In this document: positions 37,168 to 46,048 of the stretch, one piece after another | Layout: the number at the start of each line of letters is the position of its first letter | Numbering within the stretch: the stretch's first letter is position 1 | NCBI RefSeq assembly: GCF_033366695.1 | Contig: NZ_JAOBTQ010000001.1 | Span: 1,860,001-1,924,000, forward strand | DNA length: 64,000 nucleotides | From: Streptomyces sp. SCL15-4 | Lineage (GTDB): Bacteria; Actinomycetota; Actinomycetes; Streptomycetales; Streptomycetaceae | Direction of reading: 5' to 3' | Notes under the pieces: generated by a model | Told to the model about the DNA's origin: nothing | Database searches by the model: none | Seen by the model: the letters and a program-made list of their open reading frames with translations, nothing else | Position numbers and translations under genes: made by a program

Positions 37168-37941
37168 TCACCAGGCTCCGGCGCCGCCGTCCACCGCCAT
37201 GGTGGCACCGGTGACGAAGCCGGCCTGGTCGCTGCAGAGCCACACCGCGACCCGGGCCACCTCCTCCGGCTCGGCCACCCTCCCCTGCGGATTGCGACGG
37301 CGCATGCGTTCCTCGGCCGCCGGGTCCCGGGCGAAGACGCCCTCGGACATCTCCGTCCTGGTCAGCCCCGTGGCGAGCGCGTTGACCCGGATGCCGTGCC
37401 CGGCGTACTGCGCCGCGGCCGACTTGGTCAGGCCGAGAACGGCGTGCTTGGCGGCCACATAAGGCGCCCCTTGCGAGGTCGCGCGGACCCCCGCGATGCT
37501 GCTGTTGTTGACGATCGCGCCGCCCGCACCGTTCGCGAGCATGGCTTTGATCTGGTGCTTCATACAGAGCCAGACGCCCCGGAGGTTCACGTCGAGCACC
37601 GTGTCGTAGTCGGCGTCGTCGGTTTCGTGCAGCAGGGCCGGCTCGGTCACCGTACCCGCGTTGTTGAACGCGGCGTCGAGCCTGCCGTACCGGTCGACGG
37701 CGAGTCGCACCGCCCGCTCCACATCCTCCGAGCTGGTGACATCGCCGCCGGCGCAGGCGACTTCGGCGCCCTCCTGCCGCAACTCGGCCGCCAGTTCGTC
37801 GAGTCGGTGCAGCCGGCGGGCCATCAGCACCAGCCTGGCACCGTTGCGCGCGCCCACCCGGGCCGCCGCCGCGCCGATGCCGCTGCTCGCCCCCGTGACC
37901 AGCAGGACCTTGCCCGCCAGCAGTTCGCCTTCCCGGGTCAC
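37168..37941 (-). CDS. SDR-family reductase of butyrolactone biosynthesis
   Basis: 257 residues from a GTG overlapping the HAD stop (GTGA). Classical short-chain dehydrogenase: TGASSGIG cofactor motif, NNAG, serine in NNSSIAG and the YxxxK pair in PYVAAKHAV. The arginines in MARRLHR suggest NADPH. In related loci (BarS1, SabD; from memory) the enzyme reduces the keto group of the butyrolactone side chain or ring precursor. Cotranscribed with the HAD gene and pointing away from afsA. Confidence 0.87.
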   Translation of the reverse strand: MTREGELLAGKVLLVTGASSGIGAAAARVGARNGARLVLMARRLHRLDELAAELRQEGAEVACAGGDVTSSEDVERAVRLAVDRYGRLDAAFNNAGTVTEPALLHETDDADYDTVLDVNLRGVWLCMKHQIKAMLANGAGGAIVNNSSIAGVRATSQGAPYVAAKHAVLGLTKSAAAQYAGHGIRVNALATGLTRTEMSEGVFARDPAAEERMRRRNPQGRVAEPEEVARVAVWLCSDQAGFVTGATMAVDGGAGAW

Positions 37942-38657
37942 GCGACCGCCTTTCCGGGCACGCCGCCCCAGAGCGTGCCGGCCCGCGCCTCGGCGTCGAT
38001 CGTACGCAGCAGCCGGTCGTCGATCTCGTCCAGGGAGCCGACGACATGCCGTGCCCCGGCCTCCGTCATGAGCTGCCGCTGGTAGCCGTGCGCGAAGTCG
38101 CTGGGGTGCCCGATGAACGGGGCGCCCAGCTCACGGGCCGCCTCGGCGACCCGGGCCACGTCGTCGATGAACACCACCTCGTCGCAGGCGAGTCCGGCGA
38201 CGTCGACGGCGATCTCGTACAGGCCCGGGCGGATGTCGTTGGTGCACACGTACCGGGGTGCGTCGAACAGGTCGGACAGGTCGGACAGGTAGCGTTCGAA
38301 GTGGGAGGCGTCGAGCCCGCCGTAGCAGACGGTCCTGAGGCCCAGGGCGCGGAGTCTGCGCAGCAGGTCCACCGCGCCGTCGAGGACGCGGACCGGATGG
38401 TCCGCGAGGTAACGCTCCCGCTCCTCGAAGTAGACGGCGATCGTCTCCTCCGGGGAGGTCGGCATGTGGCACGTGTCCGCGAGGATCCTGCCCGCGACCT
38501 CCCGCGGCTGGGAGAAGATCCGGCGCTCCAGGTCGGCGGAGTAGGTGCCGCCCCGGCTGGTGACGAAGTGGTGGATCACGGGGCTGAACGTGTCGTTCAG
38601 CAGCACTCCGTCGATGTTGAGCGCGGCCATGCGGAGCCTGCCGAGCTGCTCGGTCAT
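37938..38657 (-). CDS. HAD-like protein of the butyrolactone locus, nucleophile Asp replaced
   Basis: 239 residues; ATG with GGGAGG about 11 bases upstream. HAD fold: motif I region ALNIDGVLLND, later GLRTVCYGG and FIDDVARVAEAARELG. Motif I normally reads DxD, with the first aspartate as nucleophile; here it is N14-I-D16. Butyrolactone pathways need a phosphatase to remove the glycerol phosphate, and SabP-type proteins beside afsA genes are the likely relatives (from memory). Either the family works with Asn or this copy is inactive or regulatory. An ARE-like site lies about 57 bp upstream. Confidence 0.83.
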   Translation of the reverse strand: MTEQLGRLRMAALNIDGVLLNDTFSPVIHHFVTSRGGTYSADLERRIFSQPREVAGRILADTCHMPTSPEETIAVYFEERERYLADHPVRVLDGAVDLLRRLRALGLRTVCYGGLDASHFERYLSDLSDLFDAPRYVCTNDIRPGLYEIAVDVAGLACDEVVFIDDVARVAEAARELGAPFIGHPSDFAHGYQRQLMTEAGARHVVGSLDEIDDRLLRTIDAEARAGTLWGGVPGKAVA

Positions 38658-38713
38658 GGATTCGTCTCCCTCCCCGTGGCCCGCCGGCGCTTCGAGCGGA
38701 CAGCGGGCCGGCT

Positions 38714-38730
38714 AAACCTGACGACCGGTT
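38714..38730. promoter_or_regulatory. ARE-like site upstream of the HAD-SDR operon
   Basis: AAACC (38714-38718) and GGTT (38727-38730) around GACGACC; AACC/GGTT is inverted with an 8-base spacer. Contains the GACGACCGGT block also present at 36159. Confidence 0.55.
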
Positions 38731-38962
38731 CCGATCCTCACACGGGCGTCGCCGATAGTCCATCGATCATGTTCCGGCGTCTCGTTTCCCGGAATCCGAT
38801 GTCCATACACAGTGTCCCGCGCGTCACACCGGAGGGACGCCGCGACCGGCCCCGAGTAGGCTGGCGGAACCTTCCTCCACGCGTCGGCACGGGCGCGCGG
38901 AGCGGGCCGGACGACCGTGCGCGGTTGCCCGGGATCAGCTCCAACTCCCAAGGAGACCTGCG

Positions 38963-39235
38963 ATGTCGGCGCCGGGCAGTACGTGCGCGAGGGGACAGCC
39001 GTCCCCGTCCGCCGGACACGGGACCGCGCCGCCCACCGCGCCCGCGCCCGACCGGCCGCGCCCGGCGGTCCCCGACCGGGACGGACGGAGGATGCTGGAA
39101 AAAAAACCGGTCAGTCCGTACAGTGACGCCCGTCGCACACCGCTCGGCTTCACCGCGCTCCATCCAAGCCCGTCCGGCTTGGCCTGTGTTACGGCAGCAC
39201 TCCGTTCTCGACTGCCCTGGGGGAGAGGCACATGA
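38963..39235 (+). CDS. Possible 90-codon leader ORF before afsA
   Basis: The ATG is preceded by AAGGAGACCTGCG, one of the best ribosome sites in the window, and the TGA overlaps the afsA start (ATGA). The first ~45 codons have high third-position GC; the rest, over the ARE-like site, do not. The product (MSAPGSTCARGQPSPS...) resembles nothing I know. It may be a translated leader coupling afsA translation, or the start of a decayed gene. Confidence 0.35.
   Translation: MSAPGSTCARGQPSPSAGHGTAPPTAPAPDRPRPAVPDRDGRRMLEKKPVSPYSDARRTPLGFTALHPSPSGLACVTAALRSRLPWGRGT
39101..39120. promoter_or_regulatory. ARE-like site upstream of afsA
   Basis: An A-run followed by ACCGGTCAGTCCGTA. One good ARE half-site (AAACCGG) and a looser second half. 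About 112 bp before the afsA ATG and inside the possible leader ORF. Confidence 0.5.
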
Positions 39236-40200
39236 CCACGATTGCGTCCATCGACAGCATGATCCCGGAGTTCCGGGCGGATCTGCCCGCCACCACACCC
39301 ACGGGACCGCGCATCCTCACGACGACCGTCCCCAAGGAGTACGTCCACCGCGCTGCTGTCACCGAGGTGTTCCTCACCGGCTGGCGGCAGACGGACGTGG
39401 ACACCTGCACGGTCACGGCACAGTGGCCGCGGGCCCACACCCTCTACGGGCCCTCGAACGGCTTCCACGACCCGTTGCTGTTCAGCGAGACGCTGCGGCA
39501 GACGGTGCCGCTGCTGTCCCACGCGGTCTACGGCGCTCCCATGGACCACAAGCAGATATGGCGTGACCTGCGCGTCGCCCTCGACCCGGCGGCACTGTGC
39601 GCCGGGCTCACCCCGGCCGATGTCGAGCTGCGCATCCGGTGCTCGGACGTCGAACGGCGGGCCGGCGTGCTGCGCGGGATGCGGATGGAGGTGACCGCCA
39701 CCCTCGACGGACAGTACCTGGGTACGGCGTCGACCTCGTTCAGCTCGCACAGCAGGACGGTGTACCCACGGCTGCGCGGGGCCTACGCGGACGCCGAGCG
39801 GGCGATGGCGGCGGCCATCGAGATGCCGCTGCCGCTCCCGCCCGAACTCGTCGGCCGCGACCGCCCGCACGACGTGGTGCTCTCGCCGCGCGCGGGCGAC
39901 GGCCGCTGGCAGCTGCGGGTGAACACCCTGCACCCGATCATCTTCGACCACCCGAACGACCACGTTCCCGGCATGCTGCTCCTGGAGGCGGCCCGCCAGG
40001 CGACCCAGCACCACCTGGGCCCGGCGCCGGTCCTCGCCACGCAGCTGGAATCGGCGTTCCACCGGTACACGGAGCTGGACGCCCCGGCCTGGGTCGCGGC
40101 CGACACCCTCGCCGACGGCCGCGTCCGGGTGACCGTCGAGCAGCAGGACGCGCTGGTCTTCGAGTGCACGGTGACCACGCACCCGACGGCCACGGTCTGA
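39232..40200 (+). CDS. afsA: AfsA-family gamma-butyrolactone synthase
   Basis: 322 residues; ATG preceded by GGGGGAGAGGCAC. Two AfsA hot-dog repeats: VPKEYVHRAAVTEVFLTGWRQ...DPLLFSETLRQTVPLLSHAVYG and LHPIIFDHPNDHVPGMLLLEAARQA, with the conserved glutamates and arginines. The enzyme condenses a beta-ketoacyl thioester with dihydroxyacetone phosphate, the first step of A-factor-type signals. Divergent from the HAD-SDR pair across 574 bp holding two ARE-like sites. Together with the 36341 receptor it forms a complete make-and-sense module. Confidence 0.94.
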   Translation: MTTIASIDSMIPEFRADLPATTPTGPRILTTTVPKEYVHRAAVTEVFLTGWRQTDVDTCTVTAQWPRAHTLYGPSNGFHDPLLFSETLRQTVPLLSHAVYGAPMDHKQIWRDLRVALDPAALCAGLTPADVELRIRCSDVERRAGVLRGMRMEVTATLDGQYLGTASTSFSSHSRTVYPRLRGAYADAERAMAAAIEMPLPLPPELVGRDRPHDVVLSPRAGDGRWQLRVNTLHPIIFDHPNDHVPGMLLLEAARQATQHHLGPAPVLATQLESAFHRYTELDAPAWVAADTLADGRVRVTVEQQDALVFECTVTTHPTATV

Positions 40201-40642
40201 CACCCCGGCCCGCCCGCCTCCCAACGCACTGCGGTCACGGCGGCGGAACGGCTACGGCACCCCGTCGGCGAGGAGCCGGCACGGAAGGCCGGTCCGGGCG
40301 TCGGTGACGGTGGTCGGGTGCGGGCGCCGGTGTTGGAGGGCTTCGGGCAGGCGGAGCCGAGGGTCGTCGGGCGGCCTGGGTCAGGGGTCGTCCGGCAGGC
40401 CGGAGTGGGAGTTGCCCGGCGGGCCGGGGACGGGGGGGCGTTCCGTCGGGTCGTCGGGCGGGCGCGGGTCCGAGCCGTCCGGCACGCCGAGGTTCGGGGT
40501 GAACCGGCAGGCCGGGGACGAGGTTTGTACCGGCCGACCGTCCGGCCGCCCGTGCCGCGAGCCGTCCAGCGGGCCAGGGCCTGAGGTGAACCGGTAGGCA
40601 GGGTTCTTGAGTTGTTCCGGGTGGCCGTCGGGCGGGGTCGGG
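40201..40642. other. GC-rich spacer with degenerate short repeats
   Basis: 442 bp between the convergent afsA and SWIM genes. GTCGTCSGGCRGGC-like units recur several times between about 40370 and 40470, and GGTGAACCGG(C/T)AGGC occurs twice (near 40498 and 40586). No frame looks like a real gene and no clean hairpin is visible. Confidence 0.5.
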
Positions 40643-43102
40643 TCAGAGGGGGTCGGAGATGCCGAGGCCGGTCAGGGCGCCTACCGGGTCGGAGTCCGGG
40701 GTGCCGCGGGGCCACCAGTCGTCCTGGCCGGGCTCCGACTCGTAGGCGTACCACAACCCGTCGCGGCCCAGCCGGAGCTGGACGTGGCCGCGCGGGTGGG
40801 TGAGGCGGTTGCGCCAGGGGCGGAAGGCCGGCAGGTCGGCGGCGAGCAGCAGCGGACGGGCCCGGTCGAAACGGCCGGCCGGCGGATCCCACGGCTCCTC
40901 CAGGACGGCCAGCCCCGCCTCCCCGCCCTGCCGCCAGGCCGCCACGGCACGGGCGAGATCGGCCGGGGTGCGGCCGGTGGCGTCGGCGAGTGCGGCGTAC
41001 AGCGTGCGCGTGGCCGCGGTCAGTCCGGAGCCCGGGCGGGCCGCGGCGAGGCGCACCGCGTCCTGCCACAGGGTGAGTTCGCCGACCGGATCGCGTCCGG
41101 TGGCGAGCAGCGCGTGCGCGCGGGCGGCGGCGTCGGTCGCCAGCTGGTCCAGCGCGAAGGGGTCCGGGCCGCCGGGTGCCGAGGGGTACACGGGAGGCTG
41201 TCCGGGATGCGGGGGCCCCGGCAACGGCGGCGGCGGTGGCGGGAGCCGACGGTCCGCCAGGACGTCGGTGGCCCGGACGCCGGGCAGGGTCCGTGGCTCC
41301 CGTTCGCGCGCGGCACGGGCGGCGCGGGCGGCACTGCGCCGGGACAGCGCGTCCAGCAGCTCCCTCTCGCCCCGGCCGCGGAGCAGGAGGAGCACGAAGG
41401 GGTCGGCGTCGAGCAGGCGGGCCGTCTGGTAGCACAGGGCGGCGGCGTGCTTGCAGGGGTGACCGGAGTCGGGGCAACTGCAGCGCGGGGAGAGGTCGCC
41501 GGGGCCGGGCAGCAGGGGGACGCCGCAGTCGGCGAGCGACTGGGGCAGCTCCTTGTCGAGCAGCGCCGCGATATGGCCCGGCCGGTCGGCGGCGGCGTCC
41601 AGGAACCGTTCCCAGTCCGCGTCGTCCAGGGTCCGCACCCGCATCTGCACCCGGTACGGCCGGGGCCGGCTTCCCCGGACGTACGCCAGCACCAGTCCCG
41701 GTGTGACGGTGATGGCGTCCACCTGCCCCTGGTCGGCGTAATCCCGGCCGCGCGCCAGCCGCTTGGGGTCCAGCGCGCCCCGCTCCAGCGCACCCATCCA
41801 GGCGTTGCCCCACCAGGTCCCGGCGAACGGCTCCCCCGCGCCGCCGCCCACGCGGGCGGGGAACGCCGGGAACGTGCGGCGCAGTTCACCGTCGCGGTGC
41901 GGGGTGCCCATGGTTCCGGCCCCGAAGTGCGGCTGCGCCGCCGCGGCCGGCCCGGGGTCGCTGTCCGCCGGCTCGGCGGGTGGGGGCGCGGCGGTGTGGA
42001 CGGGGTCCTCCGGCTCGTCGCCGGTGGTCTCTGTCCACGAGGGCATGCGGAACGCGGTCGCCAGGTACTGCCGCATGTCCCGTACGGTCCTGGCCCGGGC
42101 GGGCGCAGTCTCCTCCCCGGGCGGAGGAGAGGTGCGCGGCCCGGCGGCCCGGCCCGGCCCGGCCGCTCGCCGCCCGCTCCCCGTCCCGGCGGCCGCCTCG
42201 GCCTCCGCACGCGCCGCTTCCCGCCGCGCCGCGCGCAACGCCTCCCGGGCGACATCGCCGGGACGCCGGCCGGCAGCACCACCGGCACGCCCACGCACAC
42301 GGCCACCATCTGGCTCGTCCTCCGGCACCGGGCCACCGTCCGGCACGTCCTCCGGCACCGGGGCCGTGCCGTCCGGTTCGGCTCCGCCCGCGAGGCCGGC
42401 ACCGCCCAGCCCGTCCGCGCGCACGGAACGGATACCGTCCGGCTCGCTCTCCGTCAGAGGGCCGACACCATCCGACCCAGCACCCCACCCAAAACCGGCA
42501 CCACCCGGCCCGGCTTCCGCCACAGCACCGGCCCTCCCCACGGAACCGGCACCATCCGGCTCGTCCGCCCGCACGGAGCGGGTACCGTCCAGCTCGCTTT
42601 CCGCCGGGTAACCGGCACCGGCACCGTCCGGACCGGCTCCCTCCGCCGGGCCGGCACCCTCCGCACCGCTTTCCGGCGCGGGACCGGTGCCCTCCGGGCT
42701 GCCCTCCAGCCCCTCGCGTGCGAAGTCCACGGCACCCTCGGCCACCTCCGAGCGCGCGTCGGCGGTCCGGCGGGCGGCCGCCGCTCTGAGGGCCGCCCTC
42801 GCCACATCGGCGGGCCTCGGCCGCGCGCCGGGATCCGCACCGGCTCCGGCAGGGCCACGCGACGGCCGCGCCTCGTCGGGCGAGGAACCCTCCGCGCCCC
42901 GCGCCACCGCCCCGTCGACCGTGCCCGGCTCCGCGCGCTCCCCGTCGACCGGATCCTGCGCCGCGCCCGGCTCAGCGCGCCGCTCCTCGGCCGGGCCCGG
43001 CGCCGGACGCTCCTCCGCCGCCGTACCGGGCGTCCGCCGGCGTGCCTCCCGGAGGGCTCGGCGGGCCTCCTCGGCGGGGTGGGTGTGGTCGGGGGGCGTC
43101 AT
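40643..43102 (-). CDS. SWIM zinc-finger protein with long disordered N-terminal half
   Basis: 819 residues; ATG (preceded by GGAGGACGCC) overlaps the SNF2 stop (ATGA). The first ~360 residues are low-complexity Glu/Ala/Gly/Pro with recurring helix cassettes (AEEARRALREARRR, ADVARAALRAAAARR, GDVAREALRAARREA). The conserved C-terminal half has WWGNAWMGALE, RGRDYADQGQVDAITV and the SWIM finger CSCPDSGHPCKHAAALCY (CxCx..CxH type). SWIM fingers bind DNA or protein. The constant pairing with a SNF2 helicase suggests a shared DNA-remodelling role, still undefined. Confidence 0.88.
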   Translation of the reverse strand: MTPPDHTHPAEEARRALREARRRTPGTAAEERPAPGPAEERRAEPGAAQDPVDGERAEPGTVDGAVARGAEGSSPDEARPSRGPAGAGADPGARPRPADVARAALRAAAARRTADARSEVAEGAVDFAREGLEGSPEGTGPAPESGAEGAGPAEGAGPDGAGAGYPAESELDGTRSVRADEPDGAGSVGRAGAVAEAGPGGAGFGWGAGSDGVGPLTESEPDGIRSVRADGLGGAGLAGGAEPDGTAPVPEDVPDGGPVPEDEPDGGRVRGRAGGAAGRRPGDVAREALRAARREAARAEAEAAAGTGSGRRAAGPGRAAGPRTSPPPGEETAPARARTVRDMRQYLATAFRMPSWTETTGDEPEDPVHTAAPPPAEPADSDPGPAAAAQPHFGAGTMGTPHRDGELRRTFPAFPARVGGGAGEPFAGTWWGNAWMGALERGALDPKRLARGRDYADQGQVDAITVTPGLVLAYVRGSRPRPYRVQMRVRTLDDADWERFLDAAADRPGHIAALLDKELPQSLADCGVPLLPGPGDLSPRCSCPDSGHPCKHAAALCYQTARLLDADPFVLLLLRGRGERELLDALSRRSAARAARAAREREPRTLPGVRATDVLADRRLPPPPPPLPGPPHPGQPPVYPSAPGGPDPFALDQLATDAAARAHALLATGRDPVGELTLWQDAVRLAAARPGSGLTAATRTLYAALADATGRTPADLARAVAAWRQGGEAGLAVLEEPWDPPAGRFDRARPLLLAADLPAFRPWRNRLTHPRGHVQLRLGRDGLWYAYESEPGQDDWWPRGTPDSDPVGALTGLGISDPL

Positions 43103-45951
43103 GGCGTCCTCCGGAGGGAGACGAGGTCGGACAGCTCGCGGTCCGTCAGTTCGGTGAGGGCCGCCTCGCCGGAGCCGAGGATGGCGTCGGCCAGGGCGCG
43201 CTTGGCGGCGAGCATCTCGGCGATGCGGTCCTCCACCGTGCCCTCGGTGACCAGGCGGTGGACCTGGACGGGCTGGGTCTGGCCGATGCGGTAGGCGCGG
43301 TCGGTGGCCTGCTCCTCGACCGCCGGGTTCCACCAGCGGTCGAAGTGGACGACATGGCCCGCGCGGGTGAGGTTCAGACCGGTGCCGGCGGCCTTCAGGG
43401 AGAGCACGAGGACCGGGGTCTCGCCGCTTTGGAAACGGTCGACCATGCGCTCGCGCTCCGGTACCGGCGTGCCGCCGTGCAGCAGGTCGACCGGGATCGC
43501 GCGGGCGGACAGGTGGGCGGTGAGCAGCCGGGCCATGCCGACGTACTGGGTGAAGACGAGGGCCGAGCCGTCCTCGGCGAGCAGGGTGTCCAGCAGCTCG
43601 TCGAGCAGGGCGAGCTTGCCGGAGCGGGCGGCCAGGCGCTCGGGGTCGGGCCGTTCCTTCAGATACAGCGCCGGATGGTCGCAGATCTGCTTCAGCGCGC
43701 CGAGCAGCTTCAGCACCAGGCCCCGTCGTGCGATGCCCTCGGCCGTCTCGATGGCCAGCATCGATTCGCGCACCACCGCCTCGTACAGCGCGGCCTGTTC
43801 CCGGGTGAGCGGCACCGGATGGTCCGTCTCGGTCTTGGGCGGCAGTTCCGGGACGATGCCCGGGTCGGACTTCTTGCGGCGCAGCAGGAAGGGGCGGACC
43901 AGCCGGGACAGGCGCTCGGCCGCCTCCGCGTCCTCGCCGCTCTCCACCGCGCGGGCGTGCCGGGCGCGGAAGGACTTCAGCGGGCCGAGGAGTCCGGGGG
44001 TGGTCCAGTCGAGCAGGGCCCACAGTTCGGAGAGGTTGTTCTCCACCGGGGTGCCGGTGAGCGCCACGCGCGCGGGCGCCGGGATGGTGCGCAGCGCTCT
44101 GGCGGTGGCCGAGTACGGGTTCTTCACGTGCTGGGCCTCGTCGGCGACGACCATGCCCCAGGACTGACCGGCGAGGTGCGGGGCCGCCGACCGCATCGTG
44201 CCGTACGTGGTGAGGACGAAGCCGCCTTCGACGCCGTCCAGGCTGCGGTCCTGGCCGTGGAAGCGGCGGACCGGGACGCCGGGCGCGAACCGGGTGATCT
44301 CCCGCTGCCAGTTGCCGAGGAGGGAGGCCGGGCAGACGACGAGGGTGGGTTCGGTGCGGGCCCGCTTCAGGTGCAGGGCGATGAGGGTGACGGTCTTGCC
44401 GAGGCCCATGTCGTCGGCGAGGCAGCCGCCGAGGCCGAGGGAGGTCATCAGGTCGAGCCAGGCCAGCCCGCGCAGCTGGTAGTCGCGCAGGGTGGCGTGG
44501 AGGCCCGGGGGCGGGTCGGCGGGACGCAGGCCGGCGGTGAGCCGGTCGCGGAGGACGGCCAGCGCGCCGACGGGGACGGCCTCGACGGTCTCGCCGTCCA
44601 CCTCGGCGGTGCCGGTGAGCGCGACGGACAGCGCGTCGACCGGGTCGAGCAGGCCCAGTTCCCGCTTGCGGGCCTTGCGGACCAGCGCGGGGTCGACCAG
44701 CACCCAGCGGTCCCGCAGCCGTACGACGGGGCGGTGGGCCTCGGCGAGGGCGTCCATCTCGGCCTCGTCGAGCGGTTCGCCGCCGAGCGCCAGCTGCCAG
44801 CGGAAGCCGAGCAGGCCGGCGCTGTCGAAGAAGCCGGTGCCGTCGGTGGCGGAGCCGGGGGCCGGGCGGATCACGGCGGTGGCGGTCAGGTCGCGGGCGA
44901 GGTCCCGGGGCCAGTGCACGGCGACCCCGGCGGCGGCCAGCCGGTTCGCCGCGACACCGAGCAGGTCGCTCAGCTCCTCCTCGGACAGGGCGAGGACGTC
45001 GGGCACGTCCTGCTCGGCGAGGCGGTCCAGCGGCGGCCACACCCGGGCGGCGCGCCGGACGGCGAGGGCGGCGTCCACGCGCGCGCGGGGTCCGAACGCC
45101 GGGTCGGCCTCGCCCGCCCACAGGGCCGCCGCGTCGGCCACCAGGGTGGGGTCGGCGAGGCTGTGGACCTGGACGACGGCGGCGCCGGCGGCGCGGGCGC
45201 CGTCGCTCGCGCCGGTGTCGAAGACGTCGTACGCCGACAGGTCCAGGCGCAGCGAGACGCGGACGCCCGCGTCCATGCCGGCGGCGACCTCGGCCGCCCA
45301 CGCGTGGGCGGCGGGCAGGCTCTGGGGTGCCTGGGCGGCGAAGGGCCGGCCGGAGGTGTGCGGGGCGGCGGGGGTGCGCGGGAGGGTGTCGGCGACCGCG
45401 TCGAGGAAGGAGCGGACGAGGGCCTCGGGCTCGGGCAGGCGCAGCGCGCCGGGGCCGGGGAGCGGCACGGCGTGGCCCTCGGGGGGCAGGGCGGCGGCGA
45501 TCGCGCGCAGGTGGGCGAGGTCCTCGGGTTCCAGCGGGCCGGCCCGCCAGGCGTCGTGGCCGGCCGGGGTGAGGCCGGGCAGCAGCCGGCCGCGGGCGAC
45601 GAGCCGCAGCGCGTGCAGGGCGGCGGCGCTCCAGCAGGCGGTGGCCGGGTGGGCGGCCGGGTCGCGGCGGGCGCGCACCAGCGGCGGCAGGGCCCGGGCG
45701 AGCGGCAGGGTCAGCGCGGGCACCTGGCGGCGGCGCACTCCGCTGCCGTGGCGGCGTACGACCGTCAGCTCTTCGGCCGTGCCCTCGGGTGCCGTGGGCA
45801 GCGCCTCGCCCGAGGGGTCCCAGAAGGCGAGGCGGCCGTCGCGGGGCAGGGGCGCGGGCAGATAGACGCACGCGAGGCGCGCCCACCGCGGGTGCCCGGT
45901 CTCCCGGGAACTCTCCGTGTGCCCGGCCTCCACGGCCGTGCCGCTCGTCAT
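43099..45951 (-). CDS. SNF2-family DNA helicase/translocase
   Basis: 950 residues. The N-terminal ~470 residues are a family-specific region; the SNF2 ATPase follows: DDMGLGKTVTLIALHL (Walker A), VVADEAQHVKN (Walker B), LTGTPVENNL, FRARHARAVESGEDAEA, then the C-terminal helicase half with LVFTQYVGMARLL, LSLKAAGTGLNLT, HFDRWWNPAVEEQATDRAYRIGQ. All motor motifs are intact, so it should be an ATP-driven dsDNA translocase. I chose the ATG at 45951 (MTSGTAV); a GTG 12 bp earlier is possible. Cotranscribed with the SWIM gene. Confidence 0.92.
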   Translation of the reverse strand: MTSGTAVEAGHTESSRETGHPRWARLACVYLPAPLPRDGRLAFWDPSGEALPTAPEGTAEELTVVRRHGSGVRRRQVPALTLPLARALPPLVRARRDPAAHPATACWSAAALHALRLVARGRLLPGLTPAGHDAWRAGPLEPEDLAHLRAIAAALPPEGHAVPLPGPGALRLPEPEALVRSFLDAVADTLPRTPAAPHTSGRPFAAQAPQSLPAAHAWAAEVAAGMDAGVRVSLRLDLSAYDVFDTGASDGARAAGAAVVQVHSLADPTLVADAAALWAGEADPAFGPRARVDAALAVRRAARVWPPLDRLAEQDVPDVLALSEEELSDLLGVAANRLAAAGVAVHWPRDLARDLTATAVIRPAPGSATDGTGFFDSAGLLGFRWQLALGGEPLDEAEMDALAEAHRPVVRLRDRWVLVDPALVRKARKRELGLLDPVDALSVALTGTAEVDGETVEAVPVGALAVLRDRLTAGLRPADPPPGLHATLRDYQLRGLAWLDLMTSLGLGGCLADDMGLGKTVTLIALHLKRARTEPTLVVCPASLLGNWQREITRFAPGVPVRRFHGQDRSLDGVEGGFVLTTYGTMRSAAPHLAGQSWGMVVADEAQHVKNPYSATARALRTIPAPARVALTGTPVENNLSELWALLDWTTPGLLGPLKSFRARHARAVESGEDAEAAERLSRLVRPFLLRRKKSDPGIVPELPPKTETDHPVPLTREQAALYEAVVRESMLAIETAEGIARRGLVLKLLGALKQICDHPALYLKERPDPERLAARSGKLALLDELLDTLLAEDGSALVFTQYVGMARLLTAHLSARAIPVDLLHGGTPVPERERMVDRFQSGETPVLVLSLKAAGTGLNLTRAGHVVHFDRWWNPAVEEQATDRAYRIGQTQPVQVHRLVTEGTVEDRIAEMLAAKRALADAILGSGEAALTELTDRELSDLVSLRRTP

Positions 45952-46048
45952 CCGTCCTGCCACCTCCCGCCCACGCGTCGGACCAGTCGTCTTCGACTCT
46001 AAGGGCGGGGTCTGACAATCGGCTCCGGGGCCCGGACGGGACCCCGGA

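Noticed and set aside
40304..40597. Plus-strand 97-codon frame after afsA
   Set aside because: Composed of degenerate Gly/Arg/Pro repeats, no ribosome site, no homology I can see.
40607..46002. Two long plus-strand frames opposite the SWIM and SNF2 genes, and a 1791-codon minus-strand frame spanning both
   Set aside because: The SNF2 and SWIM proteins occupy two different minus-strand frames joined by an ATGA overlap; the single long frame contains only the SWIM half as real protein.
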